From positions 62,001 to 126,000 of the forward strand of contig NZ_SOCH01000004.1 of assembly GCF_004365165.1 (NCBI RefSeq): DNA of 64,000 nt, written 5' to 3'. How positions within the stretch are numbered: the first letter of the stretch is position 1; each line of letters opens with the position of its first letter. Under the pieces are notes generated by a model. It saw only the letters and a program-made list of their open reading frames with translations. It ran no database searches and was not told where the DNA came from. The translations under genes and the position numbers were made by a program. This document shows, in pieces, positions 35,570 to 49,230 of this stretch. Origin of the DNA: Metamycoplasma hyosynoviae (GTDB lineage: Bacteria > Bacillota_I > Bacilli_A > Mycoplasmatales > Metamycoplasmataceae).

Positions 35570-36511
35570 TTATTCAATAATTGCTTTTAAAATGACTTTA
35601 TTATTAAAGAAAATTTCTGTTATTTTAGTTTTTTCAGAGTTAAATGAAATATTAAGTGAAAAGTTAATTTCTTTGAATTCGAAGGTTGCGTTTTTAGCTT
35701 GAAACTTAGTCTTAAAAGCTTTTATGTGATTGGTTACTTCATCTAAAAATGAATTAACCATTATTCCATCATAACCTTGTTTTAAATCTTTAAAAAACAC
35801 TTCATTATCTTTTTGATAAGCAAAGGTGAAATTATTGAAAATATTTTGAACATTAGAAAAATTAAAGTTACTAATTTCTTGTTTTACTATTTTGCTTTTT
35901 TCTTTAAAATCAGTAATTGATTTGTATTGATCTTCATAATAAAGTGTCAAGAAGTTTAATAAATTAGTGTGATTAATTGTAATTTTATTGGAAGTGATTT
36001 CATAATAATTAATTAAATTATAACCTGGATATTCTTTAGGATTATTTTGAATTCTAGTTCAAAATGGATAAAACTTAGAAGCTTTATCATTTAAGAAATT
36101 TATATTTTTTGATGATTTTATTAAAGGCAAATTATATTGCTTTCAAGCAATATTTGAACGTAAGATATTGTCTTTATCATTTAAAACTTTAGAAGCAATA
36201 TTTACTTTTGGTTCGCTTTTGATTTCTAATTGATATTCTTTATCTTTTATGGTTTCGGTTTCTTTAGCTTCAACTTTTTTAGAAAAATCACCATCAAAAA
36301 ATGATTTAGTTCTTTTAATCTTCCTTTTCTTATTTATAGCAAGTGGAATTGCAATCACAGCAACTAAAGAAGTTACAAGGGTAGTAAAAACAAATACGTT
36401 AGAAAGAATTTTCTTACGCTTTAGTTTTTTTTCATCTTTTTTCTCAGATTCACTTACTTCTATAATCTCGTTTATATCTGAGGGTTTAAATTCTTCTTCA
36501 CTTGTTGCCAT
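35570..36511 (-). CDS. Single-span membrane protein, unknown function
   Basis: 313 aa. Acidic cytoplasmic head (residues 1-30, ESEKKDEKK), basic KRKK, one membrane helix about 36-59 (FVFTTLVTSLVAVIAIPLAI), basic stop KKRKIKR, then an external Lys/Asn/Phe-rich domain. No lipobox Cys. TGA Trp codons at residues 123 and 150. The ATG lies 3 bp after the stop of the choline-kinase-like gene, so the two are co-transcribed. No family recognised. Confidence 0.8.
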
Positions 36512-36514
36512 AAC

Positions 36515-37957
36515 TTATCCTTGGTCTTTTAATATCTCTGTTATTCTTTGCATATTTACACCAGCCATTGTATAATCGCCATTTAATATTTTATTATATA
36601 AATATGCTGTAAAATGACTAATTACTCTATATTTATAAAAATCTTGTGGTTCATTAATACCATAATAAATTCAAAATTGTTTTTCACCACTTTTTCCAAG
36701 ACCAATGTTTTCAAACATATAAGCTATATCTAAGAATCTATTATTTCTATAAGCTACTGACCAATCAATAATATAAATATTTTTTGTATCAGTAAATAAT
36801 ACATTATCAAGACCAAGATTGTTATGACAATTAGCATCAACTATAATTTTCGAAACTCAACCCAAAATCTTATCACATACTGGCTTGCCACCAATTTCTT
36901 GATAAAGTGACTCTAAATCAATTTTGCTAATGTATCAATCAATTTTATCTTTAAGGATATAAGAAGGAAATTCCTTTTTACTATCATGTAATGTTCTCAT
37001 AGCATGAGCAAGTAATTTAATATGATAATTTTGAAATTGGTTTATATGATAACAATTTAATCATCTTCAGATGATTTTATTTTTATCTTCATAAACACAA
37101 GTCGGAACAAAATATAAATCTTCAATTACTGATAAATTTAAACGATTATCAAATTGGTTATGATATTTTTGAACAATGAAACGATTAGAAATCGAATAAT
37201 CTTTGTTAGTTATTTGTAAAAATGAATCAGTAATTCTATTTTGTGGAGCTTTTACTTTCGAATAAATTGTTTTATAAGCATTGCGATTAAATGTTTGAAC
37301 TAAGTAAATATAATCTTCAAATTTTTCCTCATCAAGTTTGAAGAATTCTATGATTTCTTTTTTATCAATGTCAAAAAATAAATGTAGTGTTACAGGGTCA
37401 ACATATCTTGAATTATAGCCGGCAAATTCATAATCAATAAGTTTTATAAAACCATATTTATTAATTAGAATGTTATGCTTTTTAAGGTTATTATGGCTTA
37501 ATACTAATTCTTCATCTTTATATTTTTCTAATATGTCTAAAAACTTTTGGTCTTTTATGGGATAAGCAAGTCAGTTGAATTTATCAACATTTACATGCAT
37601 TTTACTAAAATGTAAAACTGATTTATAGATTGAAATTCTAACTTTTTCATCTAAATTCACTTTAAATAAATCTTGACCTGGAAATCATTTTTTTATTAAA
37701 TAACCATCTTTGAAATATAGATAATCTTTAAATTCAGAAACAATTTTTGTTTCATTTTCATAATTTACATTTAATACTTTTTTAGGTATTCTAATTTGTA
37801 CTCAGACACCATCGATTTTTCCAATATAAGTCTTATTATGAAAGCCTTCATAATAAAATCTTATGTCTCTAATTTTTGAGACTACTTGACTTCCAAACTT
37901 TCCTTTTAGCTCTGTTATTATTTCTTTGATTTCAAAAGAAATATTATTTTTTTTCAT
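36515..37957 (-). CDS. Tandem choline-kinase-like (LicA-type) two-domain protein
   Basis: 480 aa, fully open in code 4 and broken by many TGA in the standard code. It contains two aminoglycoside-phosphotransferase/choline-kinase-type catalytic cores. Core 1: SHNNLKKHNILIN (His155) and KLIDYEFAGYN. Core 2: CHNNLGLDNVLF (His378) and YIIDWSVAYRN. In active LicA the first motif is HNDLxxxN; here the catalytic Asp is Asn in both cores (HNNL), so activity may be weak or lost. Sits upstream of the 35570 membrane protein and next to a standard LicA gene. The family phosphorylates choline for lipid or surface decoration; role here inferred. Confidence 0.78.
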
Positions 37958-38020
37958 AAGTTTCTTTCTTTTAATTAATAAATGCTCTTATAAATAGTCC
38001 TATATTATTCTTCTTTGAAC

Positions 38021-38047
38021 TTGACAATTAGTTTCATATATTGTCAA
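38021..38047. repeat. Inverted repeat TTGACAAT / ATTGTCAA
   Basis: 8-bp perfect arms around 11 bases between the single-domain and two-domain kinase genes. It may end the gyrB-licA transcript or form a -35 region (TTGTCA, 17 bp, TATAGG) for the next gene on the minus strand. The half-site TTGTCAATAA also occurs in the 31889 repeat arm. Confidence 0.45.
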
Positions 38048-38094
38048 TAATTTTTATGTTTGATTTAATCTTTATTATTTTCTGATTTTTTTCT

Positions 38095-38844
38095 TTATTG
38101 ATTATATTTTTCAGTATATAGTTTCATATACTTTTCAATCCTTTTGTTATAAGGAGTGTCATCGAATATATTTTTAATATGTGAATTATTTCACAATACA
38201 AATAGTGCATTTACAATTATTTTATGCACCAATAAATACTTTTCTTCATAATCATCACCATAAGCCTTGAAAAATACTTTTTCTTGTTCTGGTGTTAAAT
38301 TGCTACTTTCAATGAAATAAGCAAGATCAAAATGAACATCTCCCATAGATGCATATTCTCAGTCAGTTAAATAAATACCATTTTGATTTTCTATCATATT
38401 AAATAATCACAAGTCATTATGGCAAGGCGCAGAACAATCAATGTTTTTTACAAATAAATTAAGTTTGTTGTAATACTTATTAACCACATCAACTTTTTTA
38501 CCTAATTCACTTATTTTTTTATAATAAGTTTTAAATCTACGAGCTAATTGATTTTCTTTAGGAAACTTTTGTTTTGAGTTATGTAGTGTAATTAATATTT
38601 TTCCTATTTTAGTGAGTTGTTCATCAGTTATATTTTGACTTGATAAAGTATTTCCATCAATTCAGTCAGTAACAAGTTTTTCAGATGTGTTTTGTTTTAC
38701 TTTTGGGCAAAAGGGAAAAATATTCAAAAGAGTATAATCAATTTTGTGATTAAACCCATCATAAGTTTTAATTTTTATAAATTCGTTTTTTTGTTTATCT
38801 TTATAAGTTTTATTAGTAAACCCTTGGTTTTCTATAAGTTCCAT
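38095..38844 (-). CDS. Choline kinase-like protein (LicA family)
   Basis: 249 aa, TGA Trp included. Catalytic loop CHNDLWLFNMI (His142, Asp144), metal-binding LTDWEYASMGDVHFDLAYFIE, and the N-terminal GFTNKTYK are typical of LicA/choline kinases. Unlike its 480-aa neighbour the catalytic Asp is present, so it is probably the active enzyme making phosphocholine, for glyceroglycolipid head groups in mycoplasmas. Starts 25 bp after gyrB stop without clear Shine-Dalgarno, likely in the gyrB transcript. Confidence 0.85.
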
Positions 38845-38869
38845 TTTTAATATAAATATATATGAGCAA

Positions 38870-40834
<1,965 letters not shown>

Positions 40835-40857
40835 TTATCAAATATAAATGTAAGTAA

Positions 40858-40887
40858 TTTATATATTAAATTAATATATAAATTATA
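40858..40887 (-). promoter_or_regulatory. gyrB promoter with perfect 12-bp palindrome
   Basis: Minus-strand TATAAT (40887-40882) runs straight into TTTATATATTAA-A/T-TTAATATATAAA (40882-40858), covering the expected start site and early leader. A long AT palindrome at a gyrase promoter may respond to supercoiling by cruciform formation or bind a regulator. Confidence 0.5.
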
Positions 40888-40956
40888 AAGCAAAACCCTG
40901 ATTTTTTAATGCTTATGGTTAATTAAATTTTTTGAAATTTATACCTTACTATAAGT

Positions 40957-40997
40957 AGAAAAATCCTACAATACCACATCATTTTTGCAGGATTTTA
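40957..40997 (-). terminator. Terminator of the 42030-41018 gene pair
   Basis: On minus AAAATCCTGCAA pairs with TTGTAGGATTTT (one G-U pair, one small mismatch) around a 13-base loop with T-rich tail, 21 bp after the lipoprotein stop. Confidence 0.78.
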
Positions 40998-41017
40998 GTG
41001 AAATTATTTTTTTGAAG

Positions 41018-42040
41018 TTAAAACATACCTGGAATTACTTCTTTGAAGAGTTTTGTATTAAATAATTTTTCAACATAATAAACGAATTTGAGGTTAGTAT
41101 TATCTGTATAAGCACTCGAAACTCTTACATAAGTTGATTGATCAATTAGTTTTTCATTTCATTTGGTTTTAGGAAAAATTATTTCATAAGGCTCAATGTT
41201 GTTATTGATTTTGTTTAAATCCTGACCACTAACATTTATAAAATCTCATTGATAGTTGATAGAAATATGATGATTTTTGTCTAAATTAATTGAACGTATT
41301 TTCTTGGGTTTTATTAAATATGAAACTACTTTATCATTATTTTTCTTGGTGTAAATAAAAGATTTAGCACCTCTGAAAATTATTAAATAATTTTCTTCAA
41401 AGAATTTTTCATCGTATTTTTTAAGAAGACTTTGTCATTTAGCATTATATTCTTTTGCTTTAGGATTAGTGCTTTCTCAAAATGGATTTATAAATTTTTG
41501 ATAGTCATCAAAATATTTGGCAATGTAGAAATTATTTAAATTTGAAAAATTTAAAAATGTTGGATGAAATAAATAATCATAAAAATCATAGGCGGATTTT
41601 CTGTCAAATGGTGCATCGCTAGAATCAGAAAGAATATCTTTATTAAGGTATGTGTAATTATCAAATAATTTTTTATATTCTTCATTTGTAAAATCATCTA
41701 ACATATAATCTTTACGATTAAGTAACATATTTTTAAAAATTTCATCACCAAATGAAGTTGAAACACCTTCTAATAATTTTTTGTGAAGTTCTAATTTTAA
41801 ATTTACATCTATATATTTACCTTCAATTGTTTTTCATGTGCCAAATGAAAGATGCGCTAGATTATTAAATCCATAAATTCCAAAATCATTGTTTTTGTTA
41901 GGAATAACTTTAAAATTTTCAATTTTATTTTTGATAATCTTATTGAATTTTACAGGTTTGATAGCACAAGATGATGAAAGTAAGAAAGGCAAAATCAAAA
42001 TTGATGAAAGAAATATTTTTTTGCTAATTTTATATGCCAT
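41018..42040 (-). CDS. Lipoprotein, unknown function
   Basis: 340 aa. Signal peptide MAYKISKKIFLSSILILPF and lipobox LSSSC (Cys25). The rest is rich in Asn, Lys, Tyr and Phe, with no recognised domain. Its start overlaps the stop of the upstream gene by 11 bp, so the two proteins are made in a coupled way and may work together. TGA Trp codons throughout. Confidence 0.85.
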
Positions 42041-42791
42041 TTTTTAATAAAATTATTTGACCGCTTTGTTTATCTATCACAATTCTATCATCAACTGACT
42101 CATAATGTATTTGTCTTCCTGGCACTTTTCTAATTGCAAATTTTAAATAATTATTTCTAAATTCACGTACTGCTTCAAAAACTGTTTTTAAATATTCAAA
42201 ATACAAATTATCAGATCTCTTTGTTGCTTTTGCTCACATATTTTTAAGTGAAAAATAATCTTCAAGAGTTCTAACAAGTTCACCTATTCCACCTACATAA
42301 TATTTTTCATTATAAAAATATATATTTTTTGCAAATGAAGGTATGATATAAACTAAAGATCTTTTAACAATAATTGGATGATTTCAAAGGCTTGATGGTA
42401 TATATCCACCTCAGGATTTATAACTCTCAAAACCTTCTAATCAATCAAGTTCGCCAGTTCATTTTATTTTAGAATCATTTTCTTCACTTTTTGTATGTTT
42501 ATCTATACTTCTTATTGTTCTATCAAAAAAATCAGGTCTTATCTTCTTATCATTTTGTGGACTATATTTTTTTCAATTAAGTTTTATATAACCATCTTCA
42601 AAATATGCAAGTTCAAGAACAAATTTTAGATAACTCATTAATTTTTGATAATTATCTTTATTTTTCGCAACTTTTTTCTTAAAATCTTCAAGTAAACGTA
42701 TTTTTCGCTCTTCTAAATCTTTCTTAGTCAAAAATTTAATTTTTTTGCCTTTAACCTCGATTTTGTGTTCAATAGGTATGTCGTAATTCAT
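42030..42791 (-). CDS. Hypothetical protein coupled to a lipoprotein
   Basis: 253 aa with about ten Trp, mostly TGA. The N-terminus (MNYDIPIEHKIEVKGKKIKF) has no signal; a charged helix (residues 22-60) precedes a Trp/Tyr-rich middle and a C-terminus FEAVREFRNNYLKFAIRKVP. No family recognised. Preceded by TATAAT at 42814-42809 and AAGGAG at the right distance; overlaps the lipoprotein gene by 11 bp. Confidence 0.8.
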
Positions 42792-42794
42792 ATT

Positions 42795-42814
42795 GTCTCC
42801 TTATATAAATTATA
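42795..42814 (-). promoter_or_regulatory. Promoter and strong ribosome binding site of the 42791 gene
   Basis: TATAAT (42814-42809), then AAGGAG five bases before the ATG at 42791. The leader is very short, near 12 nt. Confidence 0.55.
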
Positions 42815-42922
42815 CAATATACAATATGAAACCTACTAATACTCATAGCATAAGTATCTTTTTTAAATAAAAAAATAATGAAGAAAAAAACTTATTTTAC
42901 ATATCTAATAAAAAATAAAATT

Positions 42923-43624
42923 TTATTTTTCTTGCATAAGTTTTATTTCTTCTTCAGTTAATTTTCTAATTGATCCTAGTTTCAAATTTGGATCTAATTG
43001 CAATTTACCAAATTGTATTCTTTTTAAATAAAGAACAGAACAGCCTTGGGTTGCAAACATTTTTTTGACTTGGTGAAATTTACCTTCATAAATGGTTATA
43101 TAGCAAGTTTTGTCATTAATTTTTTCAAACAAATAGTTTTCTACTGTGAATTCATCATTTATTTTAATCGGAAGGTTTTTGTTTAAAACTTCAGAATCAA
43201 GTTTTTTGTCTACTCTAACTAAGTATTTTTTAGGTACATGATTTTTAGGACTTAAAAGCGTGTGACACATTTTTCCATCATTACTAATTATTAAAAGTCC
43301 TTCAGTGTCTTTATCTAGTCTTCCAAAAGCAAAAAATTTATCTCTTTTAAGACCTAAAATGTCAAATATAGTTGAACTATATCAATCATTATTTGCAGTG
43401 ATGAATCCAGCGGGCTTATTGAACATATAATATTGAAACTTATTGTATTCTAGTTTTGAACCATCTAGTTCAACAATATCCTTTTCGGGATTTATTTTGA
43501 TTAATTCAGTGATTAAAATGCCATTAACTTTAATAGCTTTTTGTTTAAGCTTTTGTTTAATCACTTTGCGAGAAAGTGTTGTTATATCACCAATATATTT
43601 TTCTATTCTTACTTGCTGTTTCAT
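42923..43624 (-). CDS. 16S rRNA pseudouridine synthase, RsuA/RluB family
   Basis: 233 aa. N-terminal S4-like RNA-binding domain (RIEKYIGDITTLSRKVIKQKLKQ, AIKVNG), then the pseudouridine synthase core with catalytic Asp in FGRLDKDTEGLLIISNDG and EGKFHQVKKMF near the end. This length and motif suit RsuA (U516 of 16S rRNA), though RluB/E cannot be excluded. Monocistronic. Confidence 0.88.
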
Positions 43625-43724
43625 TACTTTGATATTTATACTTAAAAAATTCTATTAAAAAACCTTATATTAATTTGAAAATAAGAATTTAAAATAAATG
43701 AGACAGCAAAAAAATGTGCCACTA

Positions 43725-43751
43725 AATAAAATAAGACTCACTAGATGAGTC
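43725..43751 (-). terminator. Terminator of mgtA
   Basis: GACTCA-N5-TGAGTC hairpin (43735-43751) followed on the minus strand by TTATTTTATTT, 27 bp after the mgtA stop. Confidence 0.75.
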
Positions 43752-43777
43752 AAATTTTGGGGTGCGTATTAATTAAG

Positions 43778-46528
43778 TTACAAGAACTGTTTATATATCT
43801 TGCGGTAAATGAGTTTTACAATTGAAACTAAGATGATATAGCTTCCGAGTAAAATAGTTAACCACATATAAAATATTGGTGGAAGTGGATGCATTAAAAG
43901 TAAAGAATTTACTTTCGGAATGTATTGAAGCGCTGTAATTACACCGATACCAATTAAGGTTGTTATAAATATTGAAGTTGAAGCGTTTGATTTTATGAAT
44001 GGAACTTTATCGGTTCTTAAAAAATGCATTACTAAAGTTTGAGTTCACATTGAAGTCACAAGTCAAGCAGTTCAAAACATATGCATAAATTGTTTTGCTT
44101 GAGCAGGGCTTACTTTTAGAATGTCTTTGTATTGCATTCCATTCATTTGTGCTGGAATAAATACAAAGTAGAAGATTAGAAATGACATAATGTCAATTAT
44201 TGTACTTACAAGACCAAATCAGAGCATAAACCGGAGGATAGATTTATATTCTCACTGTTTAGGTTTTTTAATAAATTGTTTGTCGACATTATCTCATGGA
44301 ATAGCACCACAACATAGATCGTAAATTAAGTTAAGTAAAATTATTTGAATAGGCGCCATTGGAAGAAATGGTAACAAGATTGAAGCGATCAAGATGCTAA
44401 TAATGTTTCCGAAATTTGAAGAAACTGTCATTTTAATGTATTTGTTGATGTTGGCATGAGTTTTTCTACCTTCGACAATAGCAGTTGCTAAAACATTTAA
44501 ATCTTTTTCAAGCAAAATGATGTTGGCAGTTTCTTTTGCTATATCAGTTGCAGTATCTACTGAAATAGAAACATCGGCAACTTTCATAGCAGGAGCGTCA
44601 TTAATACCATCCCCCATATAACCAACCACATGACCATTTTTACGTAAAATAGTAATAATACGTGCTTTTTGGTCAGGAGTTAATTTGGCAAATATTTGAG
44701 TGTTTTCAACTTCTTTAGCAAGTTTTTCATCACTCATAGATGACACTTCTTTACCAAGCAAGATTTTTTCATAATCAATCCCAACCTTAGCACAAATTGC
44801 TTTGGTAACTAATGGGCTATCACCAGTAAGAATTTTTATTTCAACACCTTTAGCATTAAGTTCACGGATTGCACTTTCAGCTGAATCTTTTGGAGGGTCT
44901 AAAAATGTTAAATAGCCAATTAATGTCATTTCTTTTTCATCAGCTACAGAAAACTTACCAACAGCTGATGCATTATTTTTTGAAGCTATTGCAATAACAC
45001 GCATACCTTCATTGTTGAATTCTTCAACTTTTTCAAGCACATCATTGATAGTTTTTTTGTCAAGTGGAATTACTTTTCCATTTTTATAAATGGTAGAACA
45101 TATGTTAATAATTTCTTCAACAGCACCTTTGGTAATCATTTTAATTTTATTATTTTTTAATGAACGTACTAAAACCGACATTCTCTTACGATTAAAATCA
45201 AAAGGTATTTCATCGATTTTTTCAAAGTGAAGTTCTAGATTATCAAGTTCTTTGTCTTCTTCTGCAAGTTCAAGTGTTCTATTAATTATAGAATTATCCA
45301 ATAAGTTTTTAAGTCCTGTTTGATAATAAGAATTCAAGAAAGCATATTTTAAAACATAACTATCTTCCTTGCCGGTAACATCCAAGTGGCGTTCCAATAT
45401 AACTTCATCCTGAGTAATAGTTCCTGTTTTATCAGTACAAAGAATGTCCATAGTTCCAAAATTTTGGATACTATTTAAATTCTTGACAATGGTTTTTTTC
45501 TTACCCATTGCAATTGCACCTTTTGATAAGCAACTTATTATTATCATAGGCAGCATTTCGGGAGTTAAACCAACTGAAATTGTGATCCCAAATAATAAAG
45601 CTTTTACTCATGGATTAGCATTAGGTTCTTTATTTAAAAATCCAACAATCAAAAATACAATAGGAACAATAATTGAAATTATGATCATTAAAAGAAGTGA
45701 GATTTTTTTAATCCCCTTTTCAAAATTAGTTTTCACAGGTTTTTCATTTAATTTAGATGCTATTTGTCCAAGGTAAGTACTATTTCCTACAGCTAGTACA
45801 ATCGCAACTGCTGAGCCTGAAATAATGTTAGTTCCCATAAAAGCAATGTTGCTTAAATCTGTGACATTGTCATAATTTTTTTTGGTGTCTTTTATTGAGT
45901 ATTTTTCAATAGGCTCTGATTCACCGGTTAAAGCTGATTGCGATACGAAAAGGTCTCGTGCTGATAAAATCCGCACATCAGCTGGGATAATATCTCCAGC
46001 TGCAAGGTGGATAATATCTCCTACCACTATTTCTTTTAAAGGAATTTCTTCTAATATACCCGCTCTTTTAACAAGCGAAGTAGTTTGAATCATTTGTGTG
46101 AGTTTAGAAGCATTTGTCGCACTTCGTTGCTCTTGAATAAAATGAATGATACTACTTACAAAAATCATTACCAAAATAATAATCATTGTTGTATAAGATT
46201 GATCGCCTGTTTTACGCACTATTGGAACAATGATTTCAGCTACCATCGAAATCATTGCAAGTATAAATAAAATAATATTAAATAAATTGAAAAATGATCT
46301 TACTATTCTTTTTAAAACAGTGTCTGCACCTTTACGAGTGATTTTATTTTCACCATACTCTTCACGATTTTCTTCAATGCGATCATCTGTTTCTATTCCG
46401 CGGAGATTAGTATTAAATTTAGCAAATAAATCATCTTGCGACATATCAGAACATTCAATTAAATGATTTTTACTTAGACGCAATTTTTCTTCAGTTTTAG
46501 ATTTATTTACTACTTGTAATTTGCTCAT
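43778..46528 (-). CDS. mgtA: Magnesium-transporting P-type ATPase (MgtA, P3B)
   Basis: 916 aa. Phosphorylation motif CTDKTGTIT (Asp366), actuator loop ALTGESEPIEK, ATP-binding TKGAVEEI, hinge MGDGINDAPAMKVAD, and about ten membrane helices. The C-terminal helices (LLNLIYDLCCGAIPWD) are typical of MgtA/MgtB Mg2+ importers. ATG 46528 follows GGAGG by five bases; a TTG at 46540 in frame lies within the ribosome-binding site and is rejected. Divergent from the ABC exporter gene; no Mg2+ riboswitch seen in the short leader. Confidence 0.93.
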
Positions 46529-46709
46529 ACATACCTCCAATATTTAGTTATATTAAATTTTACCAATTATTAATTTTTAAAACTTATTAACTTATATTTT
46601 TGTGAAACTTGAATTTCTTTTATGTCTTAGAACCATAGTTTCACAAAACTTTCTCAAATGTTTCTCAAATTCAAATAATGTCAAAAACTTATGTGCTACA
46701 AATATAGGT

Positions 46710-48734
46710 ATGAGATTAAAAATGCAATTAGATGAAAAAGACTGTGGACTTATAGTACTCCAAGGCTTTTATAAAATGTTTTATAAGAAATGACTTGACA
46801 TAAATTTATTGAAACAAAAGATAAATTATGGACAAAATGGAATTTCTTTATATGACCTTAATTCACTCGCTTCAAAACTAGGAATTAGTTTGAATGTAAT
46901 GGAAGGTGATTTTGAATCTTTTTTGAATCTAAAAATAGATGGTGAATTTTTCACTATTATCAATGATAATAACTACTATCATTATGTAGTTGTAGAAGAA
47001 AAGACTCAAAATCACATTTATATAAATGACCCCGCTAAAGGAAAAATTAAAATTCCAATAGATGAGTTTAAAAGTAAATATTTGAATATAGTAATTACTG
47101 TGTCTAAATCAAATACTGAAGATTTAAGTTATACTTCCAAGAATTTCAAAAATGATTTTTTAGTCAAAAATATAGGATATGTAATTTTAATTACTTTCAT
47201 AAGTTTTTTAAGTCAAGCACTATTTTTTGCCTCATCTTTTTTTATCAAATATATTGTTGATAAAGTTATTGTTGAAGGAAAGAATGATTTACTCATTAAA
47301 ATAAGTTTGGTGTTTGGTTGAATTATAGTGTTGCGCCTTATAGCTAATTTATTTAATACTATTCTGCGGCAGAATATATTTAGCAGAATTCGAAAAGAAA
47401 TACTCGAACTATTTTTCCGAAAAACTTTGAATGGTAAAAGCGAGATGTTAGAAAAAATTTCTAAATCTGATTTTATGCAACGCCTTTCTACAATTGACCA
47501 AATTTCACATTATTATGCAAATATAATAAACTTAGTCTTTTGTAATCTAGTATCAATTATTTTAATTTTCCTTGGTATGGGTTCAATTAATTGGAGGCTA
47601 CTATTAATCTCAATAACTTTTGTTTTAATAAGCATTGCTATATCTTTTATTTTTAATAAAAGAGTACATAGACAATATCCCAAAATAGTTTCAAACAACA
47701 TTGAAATTATTAATAAGAATTTAGAAATTTTTTTGAATAACATCTATTCAAAAAATCCAACTTATAAAACGCAAATAGTAAGCGAAGTTCAAAACAACAT
47801 CAAAACACTTCAATCCAATAATTTTGCTCTATGAAAAACTATTAATATTAAAGACTTGACATCGAAATTTTTGAATGTAATTGTTCAATTTATTGTGGTT
47901 TATTTAGGTACTAAATATGTAATTTATGGAGATATTACACTTGGTGATTTCCTACTTTTTAATACAATAATTTCATTTTTAGTAACACCTTCTGATGAAT
48001 TAGTTGAAATTATTATTAATTCAGCTACTAATAAAGAAAACATTTCAAGACTTAATTTCATTTTATTTATCGAAGAAGAAAGCGAAAGCAAAGATAAACA
48101 AATCATCGGTAAGATTCAAAGCATTAAATTTGAAGACTTTAGTTTTGCCTACAATGTTAAAAACATTTTCGAAAATCTTAATATTGAAATAACCGAAAAT
48201 AAGATAGTTGATGGCAAAAATGGAATTGGCAAAACTACATTATTTAAATTGATATTTGGTATCTATAATAGTTATGAAGGAAATATTTTAGTAAATGGTG
48301 TCAATATCAAAGATATTGATCTACAAAAATATCGTGAAAAAATCTTCATAAATTCTAATAATGTATACTTCCCAAATCAATATATTTTAGAATACATTAC
48401 TTGCAATAATAAGTTTGCTATTAATAGATTCAAATTAAATATCGAAAAATATAAACTCGATAAATTATTAAATAACTTCAATTTGCGAATTGATGAAAAA
48501 ATTACAAGTGGAGGAATGTTTCTTTCATCAGGCCAAAGACAACTATTAAACATACTAAAACTCTTTTGTTTTGAATATGATGTCATACTTTTGGATGAAG
48601 CATTAGAAAATATTGACAAGAAAAACTGACAGTTTTTGAAAAAAGCTATTTTAAAAGAACAAAAAGATGCTCTTTTTATTGAAACAAGTCACTGCAATCG
48701 TTATATTAACAAATCAGATAAAATTTACTTTTAA
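46710..48734 (+). CDS. C39-peptidase-containing ABC exporter (bacteriocin type)
   Basis: 674 aa. Start ATG 46710 (MRLKMQLDEKDCG) was chosen because it puts the peptidase at the N-terminus. C39 domain: Gln6, Cys12, His91 (NYYHYVVVEE), Asp107 (YINDPAKG), a complete site for cutting after a double-Gly leader. Then six membrane helices and a nucleotide-binding domain with GKNGIGKTT, signature LSSGQRQ, Walker B VILLDEA and switch His in ETSHCN. Such proteins cut and export small peptides. No obvious leader peptide gene with GG/GA lies nearby. Read in code 4; stands alone. Confidence 0.9.
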
Positions 48735-48757
48735 ATATATAAATATATTTAATAGTT

Positions 48758-48771
48758 TATAATAATCCCGT
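48758..48771 (+). promoter_or_regulatory. Leaderless-type promoter of ybeY-era
   Basis: TATAAT (48758-48763) ends 8 bp before the ybeY ATG and there is no Shine-Dalgarno between, so the transcript should start at or just before the start codon. Confidence 0.5.
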
Positions 48772-49227
48772 ATGAACAACAAGTTAAATTTTTTAAATAA
48801 GAGTTTTTCAAAGTTCATTTTTATGAAAGAATTTGAAGAAATCTTAGAGAAAACTATTCAAGAATTTAATTTAACTAAAAATATTAGTGTTGATGTTTTG
48901 TTTGTCGATCGTTTCAAAATGAAAAAATTGAACAATTTGTACAGGAATAAAAACTATACAACTGATATTCTTAGCTTCCCAATTGAAGCAGATATGAACC
49001 TTGATTTTCTTGAGGTTAGACCATTAGGTCAAATAATAATTTCTCCTTGAAAAATTAAAAAACAAGCAAAAGAATTTAACCACTCACTAAAAAGAGAATT
49101 TTGTTACATATTCGCCCATGGTATTGTGCATCTGTTAGGTTTTGACCATCAAACACCTGAAGAAGAAAAAATTATGAATCAACACGTTGATAACATAATG
49201 AATATGATGTCTATTACGAGGTATTAG
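48772..49227 (+). CDS. ybeY: Endoribonuclease YbeY
   Basis: 151 aa. Zinc motif HGIVHLLGFDH (H3 type, HGxxHLxGYDH) and the upstream RNKNYTTDILSFP are diagnostic. Matures the 3' end of 16S rRNA and takes part in ribosome quality control. Three bases separate its TAG from the era ATG, the usual ybeY-era pairing. Confidence 0.95.
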
Positions 49228-49230
49228 ATT

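Noticed and set aside
46529-46540. Alternative TTG start for mgtA four codons upstream
   Set aside because: The TTG is part of the GGAGG ribosome-binding sequence that serves the ATG at 46528.
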